Below are positions 15,370 through 21,445 of a stretch of DNA of 38,767 nt, piece after piece. The position numbers were made by a program, and so were the translations under genes. Origin of the DNA: a virus; IMG/VR virus record IMGVR_UViG_3300032242_001263, positions 1-38,767 of that record. One strand, 5' to 3'. How positions within the stretch are numbered: position 1 is the stretch's first letter; every line of letters starts with the position of its first letter. The notes beneath the pieces were generated by a model, which did not search any database, was not told the origin of the DNA, and was given only the letters and a program-made list of their open reading frames with translations.

Positions 15370-15719
15370 TTTGCCTCCGTAATTATTGTGATATTTCCAT
15401 CTTCGAGTAATAGTACGACTGAGCCGTCAGCTCTCACTAACGGTACTTCAGTCGCGTTTTCCCAGCTATGCACCATATAGCCCAGCTTTTGAGCTACTGC
15501 AGGCTTCAAGTGAATACTGTCGGTTTTTAGATTGTGACAGCCGTGGTGAACCCAGACAAGGTTAGACACCGAGTCCTCTCCCCCACGAGATTTTAATTTA
15601 CGGTGGTGAAGAGCCATAGTCTCCTCGGCTGGACAGTCGCAGAATTCACAATATCCAGCAGCTCGGGCCTTAACGAGCTCTACGACGTTTTTGTCTATCA
15701 CTCGTCCTCCTCTTGCCAC
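15366..15719 (-). CDS. HNH endonuclease
   Basis: 117 aa, GTG start. AGYCEFCDCP gives a zinc knuckle, then MALHHRKLKSRGG with the HH of the active site, NLVWVHHGCHN completing the ββα-metal core, followed by a C-terminal beta tail. Stand-alone HNH proteins in phages are either free homing-type nucleases or packaging helpers; being in the SSB-methyltransferase unit rather than beside terminase favours the former or a host-DNA attack role. Confidence 0.85.
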   Translation of the reverse strand: MARGGRVIDKNVVELVKARAAGYCEFCDCPAEETMALHHRKLKSRGGEDSVSNLVWVHHGCHNLKTDSIHLKPAVAQKLGYMVHSWENATEVPLVRADGSVVLLLEDGNITIITEAK

Positions 15720-15784
15720 TCTTTAGGATCTACAGAAGGGACAGTCACCGTGAGTGGCTCTAGTACAGGTGTCCAGATACTCAT
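15698..15784 (-). CDS. Possible 28-aa coupled peptide
   Basis: ATG at 15784 with AAGGGA upstream; begins MSIWTPVLEPL, ends KEWQEEDE. It fills the gap between the transglycosylase stop and the HNH start and overlaps the HNH start by 22 bp, a coupling pattern seen for the other small genes. Too short to judge by composition. Confidence 0.4.
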   Translation of the reverse strand: MSIWTPVLEPLTVTVPSVDPKEWQEEDE

Positions 15785-15806
15785 AGCTTCTATCCCTTCT
15801 GTCGAT

Positions 15807-16244
15807 TTAATACCAGTAATGTTTTTTCCAGAATGACCAGGCTTTGCAGGCTGATCCGTACCGTACTGTAATGTATCGTAGCCCAGCTTTCACCTGGATT
15901 AACGGATTTTTAGGTTTTAATGGGTAGTGATAATTACCCCAGGTTTGGGGTAAAAATTGAGCTATACCGAAAGCTCCAGAGCTCTTATTCAGCGCTTTGG
16001 GATTCCAGTGGCTTTCGTGCGTCCAGATTTGGTCTAAGCAGGCGTACTGACGATTTACGTCTTTCCACTGTTTAGAGATAAGCACTTTGCTATAAATCCT
16101 CGGTGACATTTGGATATGGACTAAGGATTTCATAGGCGCCATAGCTGCCTGAGCGCTTGTTACGTGCAAGAGTCCCACCGTAAAGGCTGTTAAGAGGACT
16201 CTGGCCTTAAAAACTATGCTGAGACCTTTACTCCTGATCCGCAT
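15807..16244 (-). CDS. Secreted lytic transglycosylase-like protein
   Basis: 145 aa. A signal peptide: basic MRIRSKGLSIVFKAR, hydrophobic VLLTAFTVGLLHV, cleavage after TSAQA (about residue 33). The mature part is SLT-like: CLDQIWTHESHWNPKALN with the catalytic Glu in THESHWNP, SSGAFGIAQFLPQTW, then GLRYITVRYGSACKAWSFW. It would cut cell-wall glycan outside the membrane. It is not in the lysis cassette but in the SSB-methyltransferase unit, so it may loosen the wall early, or aid lysis after export by the host Sec path. Confidence 0.85.
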   Translation of the reverse strand: MRIRSKGLSIVFKARVLLTAFTVGLLHVTSAQAAMAPMKSLVHIQMSPRIYSKVLISKQWKDVNRQYACLDQIWTHESHWNPKALNKSSGAFGIAQFLPQTWGNYHYPLKPKNPLIQVKAGLRYITVRYGSACKAWSFWKKHYWY

Positions 16245-16327
16245 ACTCCGCAGGCGTTACCAGCGTAAATCCATTCGCCACACGAGCAGCGACTTATTTT
16301 CTTATCTTCGATTTCCTGGCTATTCAT
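16214..16327 (-). CDS. 37-aa zinc-ribbon peptide
   Basis: ATG at 16327 preceded by AGGAGG at ideal spacing. Begins MNSQEIEDKKISRCSCGEW and has CSC...CGVCG, a compact one-ribbon zinc finger. The 3' end overlaps the transglycosylase start by 31 bp. It is the first gene after the TTGGCA-17-TATAAT promoter. Function unknown. Confidence 0.7.
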   Translation of the reverse strand: MNSQEIEDKKISRCSCGEWIYAGNACGVCGSGVKVSA

Positions 16328-16366
16328 TTTCGTCCTCCTAAGTAAGAGATAGCGAATAGTGGCTAA

Positions 16367-16395
16367 ATTATATCGAGAAAGGTTGAGCCTGCCAA
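16367..16395 (-). promoter_or_regulatory. Near-consensus sigma-A promoter
   Basis: On the minus strand TTGGCA (16395-16390), 17-bp spacer, TATAAT (16372-16367). A start near 16360 gives a 33-base leader with AGGAGG before the zinc-ribbon gene. It should drive 16327 to 13523. The -35 touches the right arm of the 11-bp inverted repeat 16381-16421. Confidence 0.8.
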
Positions 16396-16479
16396 AGGTC
16401 TACGCAGTGACAGGCTCAACCGTGAGCTAGGGTCAGGAAACCCATAGCTCGTATTAGGCTCAAAGCAGGTAGAGCCTAA
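16381..16479 (-). other. Three tandem hairpins (terminator, operator or RNA element)
   Basis: Hairpin 1: GGTTGAGCCTG / CAGGCTCAACC, 11 perfect pairs, arms 16381-16391 and 16411-16421. Hairpin 2: GAGCTAGGGT / ACCC-A-TAGCTC, arms 16424-16433 and 16440-16450. Hairpin 3: TTAGGCTC / GAGCCTAA, arms 16454-16461 and 16472-16479, overlapping the stop of the 76-aa gene. Hairpins 1 and 3 share AGGCTCAA, so their arms could also pair with each other. On the minus strand hairpin 1 is followed by TTTCTC, a weak terminator tail. They separate two transcription units. Confidence 0.7.
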
Positions 16480-16706
16480 AGATAGCGTCCAAATAAGGAC
16501 ATATAGCGTCTGCTAATTTGGATCACTTTGGGGTGAGGTGTTTTCCAGTCCAGAGCTGGGTATTTATCCAAAAGTCTCAAGCAGATACTAATTGGCACCT
16601 GCTTAGGTCTCGGCGCATATCCACCAGCTTCTAGGCCAAATTCTTTAGCGATATCACGGCGAACTTCCTCGTGATAATCACGAATAGGATCATCTATAAA
16701 AATCAC
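16476..16706 (-). CDS. Hypothetical 76-aa protein
   Basis: The GTG at 16706 is chosen because AGGAGG lies 8 bases ahead; an upstream GTG at 16715 would sit on that site. Starts MIFIDDPIRDYHEEVRRDIAKE, then PRPKQVPISICLRLLDKYPALDW and a basic C-terminus. Two charged helices, no Cys pair. No family recognised. Last gene of its unit; the stop lies in hairpin 3. Confidence 0.6.
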   Translation of the reverse strand: MIFIDDPIRDYHEEVRRDIAKEFGLEAGGYAPRPKQVPISICLRLLDKYPALDWKTPHPKVIQISRRYMSLFGRYL

Positions 16707-16708
16707 GG

Positions 16709-16909
16709 CTACCACCTCCTACGCGTATTTGTAGAGATATAACCTTCTGGAAATACCACCTGGGGAATTTTTGGGTAATGCTTCTGTGCTTCTACCTCGG
16801 CAGCTTCAGCCAGATATTGACAGATACACTCGTCCACGTTTCTATCGTGTCGAAATTTTAGGCATATCTCCGCAGCTTCAGCTACGTTTAATTGACTCAT
16901 TTCGCTCAT
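16709..16909 (-). CDS. Hypothetical 66-aa protein
   Basis: Starts MSEMSQLNVAEAAEICLKF, has CICQYLAEAAEVEAQKHY, ends NTRRRW. Its ATG overlaps the stop of the 19-aa membrane peptide (ATGA). Helical, with three cysteines. Its last codons form the AGGAGG of the next gene. Confidence 0.6.
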   Translation of the reverse strand: MSEMSQLNVAEAAEICLKFRHDRNVDECICQYLAEAAEVEAQKHYPKIPQVVFPEGYISTNTRRRW

Positions 16910-16965
16910 TTCTTACCCCAAACGTAGCAAAAGCAAATACCAGCTATAAGTAAAAACCAATTCAC
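16906..16965 (-). CDS. 19-aa membrane peptide, coupled at both ends
   Basis: GTG at 16965 overlaps the stop of the 88-aa gene (GTGA) and its own TGA overlaps the next ATG (ATGA). The peptide MNWFLLIAGICFCYVWGKK is one hydrophobic helix with a Lys-Lys end, a normal membrane anchor. Two precise stop/start overlaps argue that it is translated. Role unknown. Confidence 0.55.
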   Translation of the reverse strand: MNWFLLIAGICFCYVWGKK

Positions 16966-17228
16966 CCTATAACCCTTTCGATAGCTTGAACGGTCGGACA
17001 AGGCCACATAACGTCATTTATCATTTTGACTGGGTTACAGGCTATGCAGATAAAAGACTCACAATTAGGGTTAGCGCAGTGTTTTAGAGGTGTGTGTAAA
17101 TCCAGCACGGCTAAAAGAGCTTTATCGTTTCTGGATTTTAGCTGTTCAACGTTATAGGTACGCTCACCGTGGGTAATGAGGATAAATTCTTTCTGAGCGA
17201 TTCTGGCTTTCAATTCGTCGTGCTTCAT
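16962..17228 (-). CDS. 88-aa zinc-binding hypothetical protein
   Basis: MKHDELKARIAQKEFIL then FILITHGERTYNVEQL, and a CANPNCESFICIACNP cluster near residues 51-66 that should bind zinc. ATG overlaps the stop of the ribbon-helix-helix gene. No known family recognised; the short actinophage zinc proteins are usually of unknown function. Confidence 0.65.
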   Translation of the reverse strand: MKHDELKARIAQKEFILITHGERTYNVEQLKSRNDKALLAVLDLHTPLKHCANPNCESFICIACNPVKMINDVMWPCPTVQAIERVIG

Positions 17229-17398
17229 TCTTGATCCCCTAGCCAGTCAGCATAAAGACGAATTAGCTCGTTAATCTTGATATTTAGGCGAGCTGCTTCG
17301 TTATGGATTGCCTGCTTCTGGACACTTGAAAGACGCACCTGGATAGTTTCCTGCTTGTCGGCAGAATACTTCTCGCGCCACTTATTCGCTTCTGACAC
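17225..17398 (-). CDS. Ribbon-helix-helix (Arc/CopG-like) DNA-binding protein
   Basis: 57 aa, read from the minus strand (GTG 17398 to TGA 17225). The stretch ETIQVRLSSVQKQAIHN is a beta strand then helix, followed by AARLNIKINELIRLYADWLG, the second helix with the turn typical of the fold. It overlaps both neighbours (16 bp and 4 bp). Such small dimers repress phage promoters; it is a good candidate for binding the palindromes in the nearby non-coding gaps, but that is inference. Confidence 0.65.
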   Translation of the reverse strand: MSEANKWREKYSADKQETIQVRLSSVQKQAIHNEAARLNIKINELIRLYADWLGDQE

Positions 17399-17519
17399 TC
17401 TGGTACTCCTTATCGTCGGTATAGGCTAAATCAAAGTGCTCTGTACAGTGATTTACGGATCCTGTTTTTTCGTAATGAATGGTGAGGACTGAATTACCGT
17501 CGCAGAAGGAGCAGGTCAT
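17382..17519 (-). CDS. 45-aa zinc-finger-like protein
   Basis: ATG at 17519 overlaps the stop of the membrane-peptide gene (ATGA), which decides this start over an upstream TTG. MTCSFCDGNSVLTIHYEKT and NHCTEHFDLAY give CxxC...HCxxH, a likely zinc site. Function unknown. Confidence 0.6.
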   Translation of the reverse strand: MTCSFCDGNSVLTIHYEKTGSVNHCTEHFDLAYTDDKEYQSVRSE

Positions 17520-17659
17520 AATCCCACGCACTTTTGCATAGTCCCCCAGCAATAACCATCTCCTACCCACCAAAGGTGATTAACGACATAAAATAAACCG
17601 TACAGCGCTATTAGAGCTGCAATAGATACGACGACTTTGCCTCTACGTGTAAGTCTCAT
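17516..17659 (-). CDS. 47-aa single-pass membrane protein
   Basis: ATG 17659 overlaps the upstream stop (ATGA). Basic MRLTRRGK, then VVVSIAALIALYGLFYVV as one transmembrane helix, then a Trp/Cys-rich outer part (HLWWVGDGYCWGTMQKCVGL) with two cysteines that could form a disulfide outside the membrane. Could be a superinfection-exclusion or other host-membrane factor; no evidence beyond topology. Confidence 0.6.
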   Translation of the reverse strand: MRLTRRGKVVVSIAALIALYGLFYVVNHLWWVGDGYCWGTMQKCVGL

Positions 17660-17892
17660 TTTGCTACCTCAATTCTTGAAAAACATTTCATACGTTTTGC
17701 GCCTTCTGGTGTCTCCAGAATGATTACGCGCTCCCAGTCAGCCATACCGTGATCTACGAATTTAACGAAATCCTGAGCTGCGTCTAAAGCTGTGTCGTAA
17801 TAATTTTTCCAGACGATACCGCCATCTTCGTAGACGGTTATTGAATGAAGTCCTGCCTGTGCTATTACCTTTGTGCTAGCTTTCATTTTCAT
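17656..17892 (-). CDS. Hypothetical 78-aa protein
   Basis: MKMKASTKVIAQAGLHSITVYEDGG, beta-rich first half, then a helix DAAQDFVKFVDHG and a final strand. GGAAGAAAA precedes the ATG. Looks like a small alpha/beta protein; no match recognised. Confidence 0.6.
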   Translation of the reverse strand: MKMKASTKVIAQAGLHSITVYEDGGIVWKNYYDTALDAAQDFVKFVDHGMADWERVIILETPEGAKRMKCFSRIEVAK

Positions 17893-18068
17893 TTTTCTTC
17901 CTTAACCTTAACTACGGCTGTTACTGAATACTCGTGACGAGCACGGCACCAAGTACCAGGAATATTGACGCGGATACGGCCGTCGCGTAATTGAGTAATT
18001 ACACCTTGACGACCTTCCCAAATAGTGCGAACGAAAATTACTCGGTCTCCTACTTTTAATTCATTCAT
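17889..18068 (-). CDS. Small KOW-like beta-barrel protein
   Basis: 59 aa from ATG 18068 (chosen over GTG 18077, which is 3 bases from the AAGG site). MNELKVGDRVIFVRTIWEGRQGVITQL, then GRIRVNIPG. The VGDRVIF...G-G-V pattern is like KOW/SH3-type small barrels that bind RNA or protein. First gene of its unit, 140 bases after the TTGACA promoter. Confidence 0.6.
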   Translation of the reverse strand: MNELKVGDRVIFVRTIWEGRQGVITQLRDGRIRVNIPGTWCRARHEYSVTAVVKVKEEK

Positions 18069-18077
18069 TTTATGCAC

Positions 18078-18208
18078 CAGCCTTTTGATTACGGTTATGG
18101 ATAATGTCGCGCTCAGAAGGGTTAATTACAATTTCCTTCCTTTTTCGAGTTTTACCTGTGACATTTCATTTCCTGCTTTCCGAGGGCTTTCCTGTCCCTA
18201 CGTAGATA
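18078..18208 (-). other. Long leader between promoter and the KOW-like gene
   Basis: About 130 bases with no good ATG-started gene on either strand. A frame ending at the next start has AAAGGAAGGAA followed by ATTGTAATTAACCC and would need an ATT start (about 20 codons). Purine-rich runs occur. I see no clear hairpin. Confidence 0.3.
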
Positions 18209-18236
18209 ACTGTAACGGTTACACCCCTAGTGTCAA
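18209..18236 (-). promoter_or_regulatory. TTGACA promoter with embedded palindromic operator
   Basis: On the minus strand TTGACA (18236-18231), 16-bp spacer, TACAGT (18214-18209). The perfect 13-bp palindrome TGTAACGGTTACA (18211-18223) covers the spacer end and the -10, where a bound dimer would block polymerase. It probably drives 18068 to 16476. Confidence 0.7.
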
Positions 18237-18260
18237 GTATCTATAGAAAGATTTTTTAGA

Positions 18261-18632
18261 TTATTTTTGACCTATAAAGATATTAACGCCAGGCTCACCG
18301 TAGCTTTTAGTAGCTAGGATAGAAACCACCTGAGCGTCGTCACGGTAGACAATTCCAGTCAAAGCGTCTAACACGCCACGGATTAGTTTATCGAGGTCAG
18401 GTGGGACGGTAGGCATATCGCGCTTAATTGTCCGTGGCTTAAGCATAAAAAAGTCCAGCTGGATAGCTACTGGGCCTTCCATAAATTTAACCTCGTGCAA
18501 TTTGGCAGCTAAAGCTACCGTCGAACGCCATACCGCCAGCGCTGATCCTTGAGAATGAACCATACGTCCATTTCCGACGTGCTTCATAGACCCCTGGGGT
18601 ACAGGTAAGCCATCTACGCGGAATGAAATCAC
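18261..18632 (-). CDS. rusA: RusA-family Holliday junction resolvase
   Basis: 123 aa, usual RusA length. PVPQGSMKH near residue 10, PPDLDKLIRGVLDALTG with D79 and D81, and VYRDDAQV with D98/D99 are the metal-binding acidic residues. It cuts four-way junctions formed in phage recombination and packaging. GTG start without a clear ribosome site. Last gene of the replication unit, before the TTGACA promoter. Confidence 0.92.
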   Translation of the reverse strand: MISFRVDGLPVPQGSMKHVGNGRMVHSQGSALAVWRSTVALAAKLHEVKFMEGPVAIQLDFFMLKPRTIKRDMPTVPPDLDKLIRGVLDALTGIVYRDDAQVVSILATKSYGEPGVNIFIGQK

Positions 18633-18649
18633 CGCGTAAGTATTACAGA

Positions 18650-18832
18650 TTAAAGTACGAGTGTCACTACGTCTGCTATGACCTCGTGCTTTGTAGCTAG
18701 ACCGTCGGTAATATAGAAATCGTAAGCGCCGTGATTATCTGGCCCTGAGACGTCTTTTACTACCCAGGCTTGACCGTGGATATAAACTTGATCGCCGTAC
18801 TGGACTTTTGCTGGTGAGACTACTGTTGTCAT
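18650..18832 (-). CDS. Hypothetical 60-aa protein
   Basis: MTTVVSPAKVQYGDQVYIHGQ, then AWVVKDVSGPDN and HEVIADVVTLVL. GGAGGAATA before ATG. The beta pattern with YGDQVYI resembles small SH3-like barrels, as in the KOW-like neighbour at 17889. No known function. Confidence 0.6.
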   Translation of the reverse strand: MTTVVSPAKVQYGDQVYIHGQAWVVKDVSGPDNHGAYDFYITDGLATKHEVIADVVTLVL

Positions 18833-18849
18833 TATTCCTCCGTCTGGGT

Positions 18850-18886
18850 GTAATGATTACTGTAATGATACACGAATTACGTAATT
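18850..18886. promoter_or_regulatory. Cluster of palindromes upstream of the 60-aa gene
   Basis: GTAATGATTAC (18850-18860, perfect), TGTAATGATACA overlapping next to it, and AATTACGTAATT (18875-18886, perfect 12 bp). All lie in the 53-bp gap after the initiator gene. On the minus strand ATTACAGTAATC gives a TACAGT -10 that would leave a 20-base leader with GGAGG. Likely an operator-promoter. Confidence 0.5.
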
Positions 18887-19710
18887 TAAGTGCCTTGAGT
18901 CACGCGTATTAGCTTTTTCAATTCATCTGGCATAGGTACCGCGTTAGCTTTCGCTGCCTCTCGCTCTAAATCGAGCCGTGAAGCCTTCTCTCGAGCGATT
19001 TCGGCTGCTTCCCTAGCCTTAGCCAGCTCCTGGGCTTTAATGTCCTCTGGGGATAGTTTTCGGGCAGGTAGAGGGTCGTCTAACCAGCGCTCCTGATTAA
19101 GCCAGGTACTAGCGTGAGCCGTGAAGCTAGGATCTCGATTAGGGTCGTCCCGATAGCGCTCAGCTGCAGATATCAGCTCCTCTGCGCTCGCTTTCTTTCG
19201 AGCTTTAACCCAGGCGGCCGTAGCTGCTCCTTTGGCTGTCTTTCGAGGATAGGTTTTCCAGAAAGCGTCGAATGAATATATCTTTTTATTATCTTCCTCT
19301 TCTTCTTTATCTTCCTCTTCATATATAGGCATTTGCTCAGCATTTGCTTCCTGAAAATCTAGCATTTGCTTAGCATTTGCTAGTCTTTTGCTTGCACCGA
19401 TTAAACCATTTGCTGACAATTTGCTGGACTTAGCGCGAATTTTGTCCAGATCACGCTCTATTCTGGATTGAGTCCAGGTGTCACCGTCAATAATAAAAAA
19501 CTCAGCTAACACTGGCTCGACCTCTTTCCAGCGTTCAGCTGAAAGCCTAGCTACGTGAGCTAGACGTCCATTTGAGTTATCAAGGGGTTTAGATCTTTGC
19601 CAGTAATTCATTAGCAAAAGCAGGTATGCACCGTGCTCCTCTGTCGTTAGGTGCGCTGTGTCGGCTAAGTAATCCGAGGTGTAAAGCTGCATATACGGTA
19701 ATGAGGTCAT
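18886..19710 (-). CDS. Replication initiator-like protein (DUF1376 N-domain)
   Basis: ATG at 19710 is chosen: it overlaps the methyltransferase stop (ATGA) and has GGAG 6 bases ahead. 274 aa. N-terminus MTSLPYMQLYTSDYLADTAHLT with EEHGAYLLLLMNYW is the DUF1376/YdaU winged domain. An acidic linker of Glu/Asp follows. Then FDAFWKTYPRKTAKGAA and STWLNQERWLDD is the C-terminal motif shared by phage replication proteins that load helicase. No helicase or polymerase gene follows, so it should recruit host DnaB. Confidence 0.8.
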   Translation of the reverse strand: MTSLPYMQLYTSDYLADTAHLTTEEHGAYLLLLMNYWQRSKPLDNSNGRLAHVARLSAERWKEVEPVLAEFFIIDGDTWTQSRIERDLDKIRAKSSKLSANGLIGASKRLANAKQMLDFQEANAEQMPIYEEEDKEEEEDNKKIYSFDAFWKTYPRKTAKGAATAAWVKARKKASAEELISAAERYRDDPNRDPSFTAHASTWLNQERWLDDPLPARKLSPEDIKAQELAKAREAAEIAREKASRLDLEREAAKANAVPMPDELKKLIRVTQGT

Positions 19711-21116
19711 TTTTGCTCCAATAATCTCGAGATAATCCATTCGACTACAGGTACGGCTACGGCGTTACCCATTTGTTTATATCGGTGACTATCAGCCTGT
19801 CCCTCTGTCCAGTTATCAGGAAAACCCTGCAGGCGTTCACACTCGATTGGGGTAAGACGGCGCACGGTAGACCCAGTAGAGACTCCGTGTCCACTGACTC
19901 TATCTAAAGTAAACATTGGATCATTAAGCTCGCCATAACCTTTACCCTGCGGCCCAGAGGTGTCTGCTCTACCGATAATCGTCCCCTGAATGGGATAAGT
20001 AGAAGCCACCATAGAGACATTATTTCCTCCTGTCCCCATACGAGAAGTAAGAGTATTCATAGTCTCGCCTTGAACCCTAGCGCCGTCGTGATAGTGAGGG
20101 TGAAAGACTGTAACCACCGTGGCACGTGACTCGCCTGTGTTATCCATAACGTTTAACGTAGGAGATACGTCGCGCTCGGCCCAAACCTCGGCAGGTAATG
20201 AACCGTCCTCAGCTCTAGCTCCTGACCGTATTACTTTGACGAATGGCTGAACTATTGCTATTCCACCTTGATTTGCTGAAGGATTTAATGCTGCTGTATC
20301 TATAGTTTTTGATAAAAATACTTCTCTGCACCCCGAAACTGGATTAGCGGATTTCATAGAATTACTTGCAAGAGAGTCAAAAGAATAAGCTACAGAATTA
20401 CTAATAACTAAATCCGTAGCGTCTTTGTAATCCCTAGCTTTTAAGACGCCAGCAACCTGATCTAATTCGTAATCTCCGAAATCTCGCTGGCGCGCGAGAG
20501 AGCTTCCATTAGTGGAGGTGGAAGAGTCTTGCCCCTTCTGCTCGCTCTGTTGATTATCCCCTGCGCTGCTTTCGAGGAGATCAAGTATTTGTGCAGGTGT
20601 TCGCCCTGAGTCTCCAAGACGTCCGACAATAAACACTCTACGGCGTCTTTGGGCGACTCCGAAATATTGCGCGTCGAGAACTCTGTAAGCGACCCCATAC
20701 CCGAGCTCAGCCAGCGACCCGAGGACGGTACCCATATCGCGTCCTCCGTTAGAAGACAAGAGACCTGGGACGTTTTCGAGGATAAACCATTTCGCTTTCG
20801 TTTCTTTGAGGAGTCGGTGGATTTCCCAGAAGAGTCCCGACCGTGCTCCTTCAAGTCCTGCTCGCTTTCCAGCGACTGAGAGATCCTGACAGGGAAAACC
20901 TCCGACGATAATTCCGTCTGAGTTAAATCCGAGCTCTGTGAGTTGATTTCCTGTGACATTACAGACGTCCTCCAATATTTCAGTATCTGGAAATTGTTTT
21001 GCTAGGACTTTCCTAGCGTGTTTATCTATATCTACTGCTGCTACGACTTCTACTCCTGACCGTGATAAAGCTAGGTCAAAACCTCCTACGCCTGCAAATA
21101 ATGAAACCGCCTTCAT
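19707..21116 (-). CDS. dcm: C5-cytosine DNA methyltransferase (Dcm type)
   Basis: 469 aa. Motif I FAGVGGFDLAL (7-17), IV GGFPCQDLS with catalytic Cys76, VI ENVPG (114-118), VIII QRRRRVFIVG (156-165), a variable target-recognition region, and X QMGNAVAVPV near 450. Residues ~175-215 (SSAGDNQQSEQKGQDSSTST) are low complexity. This is exactly where a second frame encodes an ordered-looking protein (20462-20959). It protects phage DNA from restriction. Coupled to WhiB (ATGA). Confidence 0.95.
   Translation of the reverse strand: MKAVSLFAGVGGFDLALSRSGVEVVAAVDIDKHARKVLAKQFPDTEILEDVCNVTGNQLTELGFNSDGIIVGGFPCQDLSVAGKRAGLEGARSGLFWEIHRLLKETKAKWFILENVPGLLSSNGGRDMGTVLGSLAELGYGVAYRVLDAQYFGVAQRRRRVFIVGRLGDSGRTPAQILDLLESSAGDNQQSEQKGQDSSTSTNGSSLARQRDFGDYELDQVAGVLKARDYKDATDLVISNSVAYSFDSLASNSMKSANPVSGCREVFLSKTIDTAALNPSANQGGIAIVQPFVKVIRSGARAEDGSLPAEVWAERDVSPTLNVMDNTGESRATVVTVFHPHYHDGARVQGETMNTLTSRMGTGGNNVSMVASTYPIQGTIIGRADTSGPQGKGYGELNDPMFTLDRVSGHGVSTGSTVRRLTPIECERLQGFPDNWTEGQADSHRYKQMGNAVAVPVVEWIISRLLEQK
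20462..20959 (-). CDS. Overprinted 165-aa ORF inside the cytosine methyltransferase
   Basis: Same strand, shifted frame, ATG at 20959. The C-terminal part (LSSGMGSLTEFSTRNISESPKDA then CLLSDVLETQGEHLHKYLIS and KAAQGIINRASRRGKTLPPP) resembles, from memory, a protein often annotated in phages beside or inside Dcm genes, with a conserved SPKAA-GIL-RA--RGK-LP core. Its ordered region lies over the low-complexity part of the methyltransferase. The first 60 residues are Ser-rich. I judge the second half likely real; whether it is expressed is unknown. Confidence 0.5.
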   Translation of the reverse strand: MSQEINSQSSDLTQTELSSEVFPVRISQSLESEQDLKEHGRDSSGKSTDSSKKRKRNGLSSKTSQVSCLLTEDAIWVPSSGRWLSSGMGSLTEFSTRNISESPKDAVECLLSDVLETQGEHLHKYLISSKAAQGIINRASRRGKTLPPPLMEALSRASEISEITN

Positions 21117-21445
21117 CTTTCCTCCAAAGCCTCGTGGATCATAGATTTAGTAATGCCCTGCTCTTCTAGGTCTTTATAGACCGTGAGCTTTATTGACTCT
21201 TTACCGCCTTTAGTGAAAGCTCGGCGCTCGTCTGTTTCCATACCGCCCCACCAGCCGTAGTTTTCGTGACCAGCTGCATACGCTAAGCAGTCTTTCCAGA
21301 TAGGGCAGCTAGCGCAGAGAGCGCGTAAAGGTTTGATATAAATTTCTGGATCGGGGTAATGAATTTCCTCGATACGGTAAAAAACCTCAACCTCTACTCC
21401 AGCGCAGGCTGCCTTTCCCCAATTTACTTCCGTGTACTCGGGCAA
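21113..21445 (-). CDS. WhiB-family iron-sulfur regulator
   Basis: 110 aa. Cys14, then CASCPIWKDC (C-x2-C-x5-C) complete the four ligands of a [4Fe-4S] cluster, followed by the WhiB turn GWWGGMETDERR. A basic C-terminus would bind DNA. TTG start is set by AGGAGA 7 bases ahead; no other start keeps the first Cys. Phage WhiB proteins can displace the host homologue from the primary sigma factor. It overlaps the nuclease gene by 22 bp. Confidence 0.92.
   Translation of the reverse strand: MPEYTEVNWGKAACAGVEVEVFYRIEEIHYPDPEIYIKPLRALCASCPIWKDCLAYAAGHENYGWWGGMETDERRAFTKGGKESIKLTVYKDLEEQGITKSMIHEALEER

Noticed and set aside
16381-16479. tRNA or cloverleaf RNA
   Set aside because: Three hairpins occur in a row, but there is no acceptor stem, T-loop or anticodon pattern.
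18086-18145. 20-codon frame with ATT start after AAGGAAGG
   Set aside because: ATT starts are rare and the peptide has no supporting feature.
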